NCBI GenBank assembly: GCA_031271805.1
Contig: JAISUX010000122.1
Location: 1 to 50,546, forward strand
Direction: 5' to 3'
Length of the DNA stretch: 50,546 nt
Source of the DNA: Tannerella sp.
GTDB lineage: Bacteria > Bacteroidota > Bacteroidia > Bacteroidales > Tannerellaceae
Shown here: piece after piece, positions 43,023 to 50,546 of the stretch
Numbering within the stretch: the first letter of the stretch is position 1
How the letters are laid out: every line of letters begins with the position of its first letter
Notes under the pieces: model-generated
What the model was told of the DNA's origin: nothing
What the model saw: only the letters and a program-made list of their open reading frames with translations
The model's database searches: none
Made by a program: the position numbers and the translations under genes

Positions 43023-44405
43023 TTATTTTTTTATCGTTTTGTAGAATTTATATCTTGCGAGGACTTCGCCGACGTACTTGTATGTTTCGATGCCGCGGAG
43101 GTAACCGTGTTTGCATACGGGGTCGTTGTAGTATTCCGGTTCGCTTTTAAGTCGGATGAACTCGGCTACGTTATTGTCCCATACCGAGGGGTTTTTGCCG
43201 TATTTCGAGGCCAATTTCTGGGCGTCGAGGATATGGCCGTTGCCGGCATTGTAGGCTGCGAGGGTGAATTTGATTTTTTCATCTCGGTCTTTGATAGACG
43301 AGAAAAAAGCGTTGAAATTCGACAGGCATTTTATGCCTGCTTGGATGGATATTTCGGCGTTTTCAAGGCTGTCGGGCGAGACGCCGAGGCTGCGCGCCGT
43401 ACTTGGCATGATGCCCATCAAGCCTTTTGCGCCCGCCCACGATTCGAGGTGGTTATGGAACTTGGACTCCTCGAAAGCGATTGACGCGAGTAGCCGCCAG
43501 TCCCAATCAGTGCCTTCTGCGTATTTGCGGAAAAGGTCGTCGTATGGCGAGATGTCGCCTTTCTTGATTATAAGTTGTTGACCGTCAGTGACGAAATCGT
43601 TTTTAGACTGTTCAAAATAACGCTTGGCGGTGGCCAGCAAAGCCGGGCTTTGTGAGATGCCGTTAGCCCATTCGTTGATTTTGGCGGCGAGTTCGGGGCA
43701 GTCCTTGCGCACAATCCATGAGGCGCGTTGCGGGAAGCTGATCGACAGGTTGATGTTAATATTCTGATAATAAGTGCTATTCAGGCGCGCGACATTGTTG
43801 TCGCTTACCGTGTATCGTATCTCGCCCGCGGCAACCATGCCTATCATATCTTCTACGGTGACGGTATCGCGTCCGATATTGCGTATTATTATCCCGCCGC
43901 CGAGTTCGTCGTTAAGCCTCATGAGGCGTTCGTGATAACGCGAGTTCTGTTTTACCCATATCTCCTTGCCTATAAGGCCGGTAACGTCATTAATTATTGT
44001 GTCGCCCCGATTGGATCGTTGTACGATAACGAGGTGATTCTGTTGCTCTACGCCGCAAAACAGGTAGCGTGTTTTCATCGTGTTGTCCATCTGGACGGGG
44101 TAGGCGACGATATCGACCTCGCCGGCGTCAAGCATTTCTTCAAGACGGGTGATGTTTTCGGCAATCCTGATATTCAGTTCGAGGCCGAGTGATGTAGCCA
44201 GATCCTCGACCAAATCATACTCGTAGCCCATCTGTTGCATCTTATATATAAAATATGTGGTCGATGTGTTAAGCGTGACGGCCGTTATTTCGCCTTTGGC
44301 TTTTATCTGCTCAAAATCATAAACTTCCGCCGTATTTTGTTTTTTCGGCAGAGAGCATGAGGCAAAGCTCAAAAACGATAAAAGAAACGGCAAAAACGGC
44401 TTCAT
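43023..44405 (-). CDS. mltF: Membrane-bound lytic murein transglycosylase F-like lipoprotein
   Basis: 460 residues from the ATG at 44405. Lipoprotein signal with lipobox ASC (Cys17). A periplasmic solute-binding-type domain (about 40-270; YEYDLVEDLATSLGLEL, VDIVAYPV) is followed by a lytic transglycosylase (SLT) domain with catalytic Glu in IAFEESKFHNH, and GAKGLMGIMPSTA and AYNAGNGHI. It cleaves peptidoglycan glycan strands, forming anhydro-muramic ends. The start overlaps the rlmD stop (ATGA). It ends directly against the desulfurase gene on the other strand. Confidence 0.9.
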   Translation of the reverse strand: MKPFLPFLLSFLSFASCSLPKKQNTAEVYDFEQIKAKGEITAVTLNTSTTYFIYKMQQMGYEYDLVEDLATSLGLELNIRIAENITRLEEMLDAGEVDIVAYPVQMDNTMKTRYLFCGVEQQNHLVIVQRSNRGDTIINDVTGLIGKEIWVKQNSRYHERLMRLNDELGGGIIIRNIGRDTVTVEDMIGMVAAGEIRYTVSDNNVARLNSTYYQNININLSISFPQRASWIVRKDCPELAAKINEWANGISQSPALLATAKRYFEQSKNDFVTDGQQLIIKKGDISPYDDLFRKYAEGTDWDWRLLASIAFEESKFHNHLESWAGAKGLMGIMPSTARSLGVSPDSLENAEISIQAGIKCLSNFNAFFSSIKDRDEKIKFTLAAYNAGNGHILDAQKLASKYGKNPSVWDNNVAEFIRLKSEPEYYNDPVCKHGYLRGIETYKYVGEVLARYKFYKTIKK

Positions 44406-45811
44406 ATCCTTATTAAAAGAGCTACGTTTTCTACATGATGAGTGTGGGGAAACATATCGACAGGCCTGATGCGTTCTACGCGATAGGCGCTGCTCATGCG
44501 GTTGAGGTCGCGTGCCTGGGTAGCGGGATTGCAACTGACATAGACTATTCGGCTCGGCATGGCGGCGAGGATAGTGTCGGTCACTTTGTCGTGCATGCCG
44601 GTACGCGGAGGGTCGGTAATCACGACATCCGGTCGGCCATTCTCGGCAATGAAAGCGTCGGACAGGAGATCTTTAATGTCACCGGCAAAGAAGCGGATGT
44701 TTGAGATGCCGTTGAGTTCGGCATTGATTTTTGCATCCTCAATGGCCTCCGGGACATACTCGATTCCGACAACCCGGCCTGCCTGACGGGCTATGAAATT
44801 GGCAATTGTACCCGTTCCGGTGTAGAGGTCATAGACCGTTTCCGTACCTGTCAGGGCGGCAAACTCGCGAACGACGGAGTACAACCTGTTGGCCTGCAAG
44901 CTATTAGTCTGGTAGAACGATTTCGGGCCGACTTTGAAGCGCAAGTCTTCCATCGTCTCAATGAGATGGTCTTTCCCGCAGTAGGACAAGATTTTGAGGT
45001 CGGTAATCGTGTCGTTGCATTTGCTGTTGACGACGTACATCAACGATGTTATTTCCGGGAAATTGTCCCTTACGGCATCAAGCAAAACGCAACGTTTAGC
45101 TTCGTCATCCTCAAAGAAAACGACTATGACCATGAGTTCGCCTGTTGACGAAGTACGGATAATGACGTTGCGGATAAACCCCGTTTGCGCTTTCAAGTCG
45201 AAGAACGGCCATTCGTTCGACAGGCATAAATTCTTTATAAACAGGCGAATACGGTTGGAAATGTCGTCTTGGAGCCAACATTTACGGATGTCGAGCACTT
45301 TGTCGAAGCGTCCGGGGATATGGAATCCGGCGCCGTTGAGTTCCGTCTCTTCGGGCGTCCGTCCCATCTCATCCGGCGGCAGCCATCTCCGGTTCGAAAA
45401 GGTGTATTCCAACTTGTTGCGGTAGCCAACGGTCGGTTCCGACCCCAATATCGGCAGCGTTTCACCTATCTCAACTTTGCCGATACGTTCGAGGTTGTCT
45501 ATGACCTGCTTCTGTTTATAACGTAGCTGTTCGTCGTAAGGAAGGTTTTGCCATTTACATCCGCCGCAAACGCCGAAATGTTCGCAAAACGGCTCCTGCC
45601 TAACAGCCGAATATTCATGAATCTCGACAATGCGCCCCTCGGCAAAATTCTTTTTTTTCTTCGTCAATTGAATATCAACCACATCGCCCGGCACAACGTA
45701 AGGTACGAAAACGACCATATCGTCCACCTTAGCGATGGCCTTGCCTTCGGCCGCCACATCGCTTATCAAAACCCGCTCTAACAGCGGTAAATTTCTCTTT
45801 TTTCTTCTCAA
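44402..45811 (-). CDS. rlmD: 23S rRNA (uracil-5-)-methyltransferase RlmD/RumA
   Basis: 469 residues, starting with TTG at 45811: the next upstream in-frame ATG is separated by a stop, and the conserved N-terminus RRKKRNLPLLERV begins here. TRAM domain (about 10-65), Fe-S cysteines (Cys76, Cys82, Cys85, plus one near RKCWLQ), SAM-binding YDLYTGTGTIANFI and catalytic Cys in VYVSCNPATQARDL. It methylates uracil in 23S rRNA (RlmD at U1939 or a related position). First gene of an operon with mltF. Confidence 0.92.
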   Translation of the reverse strand: MRRKKRNLPLLERVLISDVAAEGKAIAKVDDMVVFVPYVVPGDVVDIQLTKKKKNFAEGRIVEIHEYSAVRQEPFCEHFGVCGGCKWQNLPYDEQLRYKQKQVIDNLERIGKVEIGETLPILGSEPTVGYRNKLEYTFSNRRWLPPDEMGRTPEETELNGAGFHIPGRFDKVLDIRKCWLQDDISNRIRLFIKNLCLSNEWPFFDLKAQTGFIRNVIIRTSSTGELMVIVVFFEDDEAKRCVLLDAVRDNFPEITSLMYVVNSKCNDTITDLKILSYCGKDHLIETMEDLRFKVGPKSFYQTNSLQANRLYSVVREFAALTGTETVYDLYTGTGTIANFIARQAGRVVGIEYVPEAIEDAKINAELNGISNIRFFAGDIKDLLSDAFIAENGRPDVVITDPPRTGMHDKVTDTILAAMPSRIVYVSCNPATQARDLNRMSSAYRVERIRPVDMFPHTHHVENVALLIRI

Positions 45812-45840
45812 TCTAATCGTATTTTATGTCATTTCTTCTG

Positions 45841-45848
45841 CAAATATA
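45841..45848 (-). promoter_or_regulatory. -7 element of rlmD-mltF
   Basis: TATATTTG on the minus strand, 29 bp upstream of the TTG start. Confidence 0.5.
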
Positions 45849-45873
45849 CGATTTTTTTTGATTTTACATGCCA

Positions 45874-47337
45874 TCAAAATCTAAAATCTGAAATCCCTGA
45901 AATCAGTCGTTCGATATCGGATTTTATTTGTGACTGAGTGCAGTTAAAGTTATTGACGATGATTGTGACGGCGTAGATGCGGTCGTTTTTTGTTATGTAG
46001 CCGGCATAACTGCGGATGCGGCTCATGCTGCCGCTTTTAAGGCGGATATGGCCTTTCAAGGGGGAATTTACGAGAGTGCGGCGGACGGTGCCTTCGATTC
46101 CGGCGCGAGGAAGAGACTCAATAAAAGCCTGTCCCGTTGGGGATTTTACGGCCATATAACCCAGTATGTCGTTAAGGCAGCGGGCGGTAATCTTATCCGT
46201 CGGGGCGAGGCCGCTGCCGTCAAACATCCATAGCGAAGACGTGTCCAAACCCTTTTCCTGCCAGTGTTTCAGCAAGATCTTAACGCCTTTCCCGAATGAA
46301 GACAGAGGTTCATTGCCGGCATATTTCAAGCCGATAGTCTTGAGGAAAGCATCGGCATAGAGGTTATTACTCTCAAAATTAGCTATTTTCACCAAATCCT
46401 TCAATGGACGCGAATATGTGGTTATGAGCGTTTTGCACTCAGTGAGCGGATTCCGGTTGCCTGCTTGCGCGAGGATACGACGGCAAGTAGGCTCACAGGC
46501 TATGCTAATATCCTCTTTTTTAAGCAGTTTAGAGAAATAATGAGCTATGAATAATGCCGGTTCGGGGATATCGCCTACGAGCTTGTAGGACGAACGGTTG
46601 GCCGGAACAATACCGTAGATATAGCGTTCGTTTGAAAACGGGAAACCCACGATATAGGTACTATCCGAAGATATCTGACTGCAAGTAAGGTGATTATGAA
46701 AAACGACCGGTGGTATAAGTTCCGGATCGGTACGTTCGATCTTAGGGCTTTCGCCTGGCGCTTCGGTTTTCAGGTAAAGCGCATAGCGGTTGTCATAGAT
46801 ATTCAGGCCGTAGCAACCCTGTCCGTAGTAACTGCCGAGGTCTTCCCGCAGCCATTTCATCGAGACGCCCTCCGTATCAAAAATGCTTTCGTCGGCAATA
46901 ACCGCGCCTGTTATCGTCCGTATTCCCGCCGTCCTGACCGCCTCGACCCACTCATGAAGAACCATATCGCGGTCGGCGCCCAAATCGGCAGAACCGAGGG
47001 ACGGATCGCCGCCGCCGCGAATATACAAATTGCCGTTGAGAATGCTGTCAATGATCTCTCCGTCGTACAGGATTGAGGTCTCGTAAACGTAATTCTCGCC
47101 GAGTATTTCGAGCGCAGCGGAAGTTGTGACGATTTTCAGCGCCGAAGCGGGTATGACTTCCCTCTCGGCGTCGTAACTGCATATCACGGAATCGCTATTG
47201 ACATCCTTAACCATGATAGAAATCGACGCGCCCCTCAAATACGAAGCGCCAAGAAATCGATCCAATGCCGGATGCGACTGCGCAACTATCTGAAAAACAG
47301 AAAATAATAAGATCGACAAGAAATAAAATTTTTTCAT
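45874..47337 (-). CDS. dacB: D-alanyl-D-alanine carboxypeptidase/endopeptidase (PBP4 family)
   Basis: 487 residues from the ATG at 47337 (a TTG one codon upstream is ignored). Signal peptide ending near AQS (residue 21) predicts a periplasmic enzyme. Penicillin-binding motifs: SALK (Ser65-Lys68), SNN (323-325) and KSG (434-436). The large insertion between SxxK and SxN is typical of class C PBP4. It trims D-Ala and cuts peptidoglycan cross-links. The last codons (ISDFRF) are encoded by the AAAATCT repeat seen elsewhere in the window. Confidence 0.94.
   Translation of the reverse strand: MKKFYFLSILLFSVFQIVAQSHPALDRFLGASYLRGASISIMVKDVNSDSVICSYDAEREVIPASALKIVTTSAALEILGENYVYETSILYDGEIIDSILNGNLYIRGGGDPSLGSADLGADRDMVLHEWVEAVRTAGIRTITGAVIADESIFDTEGVSMKWLREDLGSYYGQGCYGLNIYDNRYALYLKTEAPGESPKIERTDPELIPPVVFHNHLTCSQISSDSTYIVGFPFSNERYIYGIVPANRSSYKLVGDIPEPALFIAHYFSKLLKKEDISIACEPTCRRILAQAGNRNPLTECKTLITTYSRPLKDLVKIANFESNNLYADAFLKTIGLKYAGNEPLSSFGKGVKILLKHWQEKGLDTSSLWMFDGSGLAPTDKITARCLNDILGYMAVKSPTGQAFIESLPRAGIEGTVRRTLVNSPLKGHIRLKSGSMSRIRSYAGYITKNDRIYAVTIIVNNFNCTQSQIKSDIERLISGISDFRF
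45875..45897. repeat. AAAATCT repeat forming the dacB 3' end
   Basis: Reads CAAAATCTAAAATCTGAAATCCC. It encodes the last residues and stop region of dacB on the minus strand and has the same orientation as the blocks near 324-3066. Confidence 0.6.
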
Positions 47338-47368
47338 CAAACAGTTTGAAAAGAATGAAACTCAGATG

Positions 47369-47376
47369 CAAAGATA
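47369..47376 (-). promoter_or_regulatory. -7 element of dacB
   Basis: TATCTTTG on the minus strand, 31 bp upstream of the start. Confidence 0.5.
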
Positions 47377-47406
47377 ATATAATTTTCGATAAAAACCGTG
47401 TTATTG

Positions 47407-47437
47407 GTTGAGATTGTTAAAAAAACAAGTACCTTTG
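47407..47437 (+). promoter_or_regulatory. Promoter of the M16 peptidase gene
   Basis: GTTG (47407-47410), 19 bp, then TACCTTTG (47430-47437). Confidence 0.65.
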
Positions 47438-47468
47438 TATTGAAATAAATTCATTAAATTATTAAAAT

Positions 47469-50318
47469 ATGAGATTGATAAAAGCGATTGCAATGCTATG
47501 CATGGCATTATTTATAGCGCCGGCTTTTTCACAGGAGAAACCAAAATCGGCGCAAACGACTAATCAGAAATTGATAATTGACCCTAAGGTTCGTTACGGT
47601 AAGTTATCAAACGGATTGACATATTATATTCGTCACAATGAGTTGCCCAAGCAACGCGCCGAGTTTTATTTGGTTAACAACGTCGGTTCGATGCAGGAAG
47701 AAGAGAGCCAGCGCGGATTGGCGCATTTCCTTGAGCACATGGCATTTAACGGGACGAAAAACTTCCCTGCGCAGGACGGCATACAGGATTATACCGAGAG
47801 GAAGGGCATGCGTTTCGGCGAAAACCTGAATGCCTACACAAGTTTCGATGAAACGGTCTATATGCTTATGAATGTGCCTGTTGACGAGGCAGGAATTATT
47901 GATTCAAGCCTGTTGATATTGCATGACTGGTCGTCGTTCCTATTGTTGCGCGACGAGGATATCGAGAAGGAACGCAACGTGATTCGTGAGGAATGGCGTT
48001 CCCGTAACGGTGCGCAATCCCGCTTGTGGGAACAGCAACTGCCGAAGATGTTTCCCGATTGCAAATACGGAGTGAGGATTCCGATAGGCAAAATAGACAT
48101 TATTAATAACTTTAAGGGCGACGAATTGAGAGCTTATTACAAGAAGTGGTATCGCCCTGATTTACAGGCAGCTGTCATCGTAGGCGACATTGATGTTGAT
48201 GAAGTTGAGGCCAAATTGAAGAAAGTTTTTTCCGACATAGCCAAGCCGATCTATCCCGCAAAGAAAGAGAAGACGATCGTCAAGGATAATGAAGTGCCAA
48301 TATTTTCAATAGCTAAAGATAAAGAGGTGACTAACACGCAGTTAACCATCTACTACAAGCATGAGCAAGAGCCTGAAGAAATAAAAGGAACCTTGGCTGA
48401 TTTCCTGATAAGTTATAACAAGACTGTTATTTCGATGATTATGAGCGAGCGCTTTGCGGACATAGTAAGGAAGGCAAATTCGCCGTTCGTATCGGCTTAT
48501 GCCGACGATGGGGATTATTCCGTTGCAAAAACCAAGGGTGCATGGACGACTACTGCGATTGTAAAACCCGGCGAATTGCAACGGGCAATGAACGCCTTAG
48601 TCGCTGAGACTGAGCGTATTAAGAAATTCGGATTCACAGAGGCAGAATACGACCGGGCGAAGAAAAATATCCTCCGGTCGTACGAAAACACTTATGAAGA
48701 GCGAGACAAGATGCAAAGCAGTACTTTTGCCGAAGAATGTGTCCGTAATTTCACAAATGGGGAAGCTATGCCGGGAATTGAGGCCGAATACGAGATTATA
48801 AAGAAAATAGCGCCCGATTTTCCTTTGGATGGGATAAACAACTATGCCGCTCATTTGTTTGACGAGACTCACAGGGGCGGGAATATTGTGATAAGCCTTA
48901 CCGGTCCGGACCAGTCTGACATAATGTATCCTACTGAGGAAGAGCTGTTTAAGATGTTTATTGAGGCTACTAAAGAGCTTATAGAGGAGAAAGAAAATGA
49001 AACCGTCAGCCTGGAGTTGCTTCCCGAACTCCCGACGCCAGGCACGATTGTCAGCGAGGTGAAAGACCCGCTTTTCGGCGCAACCGTTTTTACCTTGGGT
49101 AATGGAGTGCGCGTGATTGTAAAACAGACTGACTATAAGGCAGATGAAATAAAGATGACGGCGACAAGTCCGGGCGGATTGACGCTGTTCAAAGACGACA
49201 AGGATATTTGGAACATTAAACTCATCAATAATGCGATAATGGTAGGTGGTCTGGGTAAGTTTAGCGCAACGGATTTAAGCAAAGCCCTTGCCGGCAAGAA
49301 TGTGTCCCTGAATGCCGGTATAGGCGATTCCAATGAGAATTTTAACGGCTCGGCATCGCCATCCGACCTCAGGACGCTTTTTGAACTTATATATTTGCAA
49401 TTCAAAGGATTACGTGTGGACGACGAGGCTTACAAAGCATTTCTTGAGCGCGTGAAGCCACAACTTGATAACGCACAGTTGAATCCGAATATAGCCTTCA
49501 GCGATACGGTCGCGAAGGTTGCGTATAATGGCAATCCCCGCAACAGGCGCATTAAATCTTCGGATTTCGTCAACATAGATTATCATCGCATGATAGATAT
49601 GTACGCTGAGCGTTACGCCGATGCTTCCGACTTTGTTTTTACGTTTGTAGGCAACATCAATTTGGATTCTATCCGTCCTTTATTGAAACAATATCTCGCC
49701 AATGCTCCCGCATTGTATCGCAAAGAGAAAGGCGACGAAAACCGGATAACGCCATTCGTTAAAGGGATAAACGAGTATCACTTCACTCGCGCCCTTCAAA
49801 CGCCGAAAACGACAATAGGGCTTATTTATTCGGGTCAAATGCCTTATAATCTGAAGAATATCATCATTTCGCAATTAGTAAGCCAGATGCTTGACTTTGC
49901 ATATATATATAAGGTGCGCGAGCAGGAAGGAGCCTCGTATAGCGTAAATTCTGAGGTGAAACTTTACGATTTCCCGGAAGGACGCACGACGATTCAAGTA
50001 TATTTGGAGGCCGATCCAGCCAAAAAAGACAAGATACTGAATATTGTCAAGTCGGAATTAGACGGCTTAGCAAATAACGGCCCGGGTTCGGATACCCTTT
50101 TAAAGAGCGTTTTAAGCATAAAAAGAGCGCGTAAGGAGATCTTACAGGAAAACGATTATTGGCTCAATATCCTTGATGCTTACTATTATCGCGGATTCGA
50201 CGGTCATACTGAATATGATAAGATATTGGACGGAATAACGGCGGATGACATCAAGTCGTTTGTCAAAACGTTTCTTGATCAGGGCAATTTGATTGAAGTA
50301 GTTATGTCTCCCGAATAA
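47469..50318 (+). CDS. M16-family zinc peptidase, exported
   Basis: 949 residues with a signal peptide (cleavage near FSQ, residue 22), so periplasmic. The inverted zinc motif HxxEH is at residues 86-90 (AHFLEHMAFNG), and the second Glu ligand lies in the following RNVIREEW segment. Two tandem M16 halves are present; the second half (from about 530, VFTLGNGVRVIVKQTDYK) lacks the zinc motif, as in pitrilysin-type peptidases with one active and one inactive half. Substrates are probably small peptides. A good promoter lies 31 bp upstream; a glycosidase-like gene follows after 13 bp. Confidence 0.94.
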   Translation: MRLIKAIAMLCMALFIAPAFSQEKPKSAQTTNQKLIIDPKVRYGKLSNGLTYYIRHNELPKQRAEFYLVNNVGSMQEEESQRGLAHFLEHMAFNGTKNFPAQDGIQDYTERKGMRFGENLNAYTSFDETVYMLMNVPVDEAGIIDSSLLILHDWSSFLLLRDEDIEKERNVIREEWRSRNGAQSRLWEQQLPKMFPDCKYGVRIPIGKIDIINNFKGDELRAYYKKWYRPDLQAAVIVGDIDVDEVEAKLKKVFSDIAKPIYPAKKEKTIVKDNEVPIFSIAKDKEVTNTQLTIYYKHEQEPEEIKGTLADFLISYNKTVISMIMSERFADIVRKANSPFVSAYADDGDYSVAKTKGAWTTTAIVKPGELQRAMNALVAETERIKKFGFTEAEYDRAKKNILRSYENTYEERDKMQSSTFAEECVRNFTNGEAMPGIEAEYEIIKKIAPDFPLDGINNYAAHLFDETHRGGNIVISLTGPDQSDIMYPTEEELFKMFIEATKELIEEKENETVSLELLPELPTPGTIVSEVKDPLFGATVFTLGNGVRVIVKQTDYKADEIKMTATSPGGLTLFKDDKDIWNIKLINNAIMVGGLGKFSATDLSKALAGKNVSLNAGIGDSNENFNGSASPSDLRTLFELIYLQFKGLRVDDEAYKAFLERVKPQLDNAQLNPNIAFSDTVAKVAYNGNPRNRRIKSSDFVNIDYHRMIDMYAERYADASDFVFTFVGNINLDSIRPLLKQYLANAPALYRKEKGDENRITPFVKGINEYHFTRALQTPKTTIGLIYSGQMPYNLKNIIISQLVSQMLDFAYIYKVREQEGASYSVNSEVKLYDFPEGRTTIQVYLEADPAKKDKILNIVKSELDGLANNGPGSDTLLKSVLSIKRARKEILQENDYWLNILDAYYYRGFDGHTEYDKILDGITADDIKSFVKTFLDQGNLIEVVMSPE

Positions 50319-50331
50319 ATTTATATGTAGC

Positions 50332-50546
50332 ATGAAAAAAGTGAATTTTTTGCTGACCATAGCGTTTGTTGTCGGCGTTGTTTTTGAAGTTGTCGCGGAT
50401 AATCCGGAAAGATTGCGCCGCGACCAGAGTTTTCTCGGCATCCATTTCGATTTCCATGCCGGACCCGACTGCCACGAGATTGGTATTCACACCACTGCGG
50501 CGATGATAGACAGCATCATCGACATGGTTCATCCCGACTACATCCA
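50332..50546 (+). CDS. Secreted glycosidase-like protein, 3' end outside window
   Basis: About 71 residues are visible. A signal peptide-like start (MKKVNFLLTIAFVVGVVF) is followed by ERLRRDQSFLGIHFDFHAGPD and GIHTTAAMIDSIIDMVHPDYI. This opening resembles Bacteroidota proteins annotated as alpha-L-fucosidase or related TIM-barrel glycosidases, which begin with a similar LGIHFDFHA phrase. The active site is off the window, so the substrate cannot be judged. It follows the M16 gene by 13 bp and may share its transcript. Confidence 0.6.
   Translation, partial: MKKVNFLLTIAFVVGVVFEVVADNPERLRRDQSFLGIHFDFHAGPDCHEIGIHTTAAMIDSIIDMVHPDYI

Noticed and set aside
44435-44704. Plus-strand frame across the rlmD 3' end
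   Set aside because: It is antisense to the RlmD catalytic domain and lacks a promoter.
1-50546. CRISPR arrays, tRNA/rRNA genes, insertion sequences, prophage genes
   Set aside because: I looked for regular spaced repeats, cloverleaf-like segments, transposase motifs and terminal inverted repeats, and saw none. The encapsulin has an HK97-like fold but no other phage genes surround it, so I do not call a prophage.

Overview
The window is about 50 kb of a Bacteroidota chromosome, most likely order Bacteroidales. The evidence is: many start regions preceded by the Bacteroidota -7 element TAnnTTTG, several with a TTG/TTTG -33 element 18-20 bp upstream; few Shine-Dalgarno sequences; a giant hybrid two-component system; DUF5119/fimbrillin-type surface lipoproteins; a NUDIX-type sugar regulator beside xylBA; and a BlaR1-like protein ending in SusC-plug-like repeats. 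Genus cannot be fixed from sequence alone. Gene density is high. I saw no tRNA, rRNA, CRISPR array, insertion sequence or integrase. Only one stretch without a gene exceeds 300 bp (2641-3128).

Layout. 1-2624 (minus): two fimbrillin-type lipoproteins, the first cut by the window edge. 3129-4943: an orphan sufS and rnhB. 5027-5422: a small exported coiled-coil protein. 5427-8749 (minus): glycerate kinase, GntP permease and a hydroxypyruvate-isomerase-like protein. 8821-11031 (minus): fused cytochrome c biogenesis protein CcsBA. 11165-12851: blaI plus an M56 sensor protease. 12835-16490 (minus): trmH-like methyltransferase, glmM, a DUF4827 lipoprotein and nrnA. 16621-18437: AlaX-like editing protein and pgk. 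18536-24074: a hybrid two-component regulator convergent with a GH28 pectinase-type enzyme. 24166-27928 (minus): thrA and thrC. 28041-29890 (minus): an SMP-30-like protein and an aldo/keto reductase. 30136-35181: a NUDIX regulator with xylB, xylA and a xylose transporter. 35285-36332: perR and a reverse rubrerythrin. 36487-37458: an unrecognised HTH-like protein. 37545-43022: the encapsulin/sulfur operon. 43023-47337 (minus): mltF, rlmD and dacB. 47469-50318: an M16 peptidase. 50332-end: start of a putative glycosidase.

The most striking system is at 37545-43022. Six same-strand genes with gaps of 28, 12, 5 and 4 bp and a final 4-bp ATGA overlap encode two cysteine synthases, a DsrE2-like protein, a TusA-like protein, an encapsulin shell protein carrying a cyclic-nucleotide-binding-type domain (family 2B architecture), and a SufS-type cysteine desulfurase with an N-terminal extension of about 58 residues. 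The ordinary SufS at 3129-4337 lacks that extension. The arrangement suggests a protein compartment handling cysteine-derived sulfur, with dedicated cysteine synthesis and a persulfide relay. The operon starts at a near-consensus promoter overlapped by a perfect 7-bp inverted repeat.

Other points worth attention: a 21-bp repeat translated as the N-terminus of a fimbrillin lipoprotein; a 7-bp AAAATCT repeat recurring at gene borders; likely operators for BlaI, PerR and the xylose region; a degenerate NUDIX box; and four convergent gene pairs that all abut or overlap.
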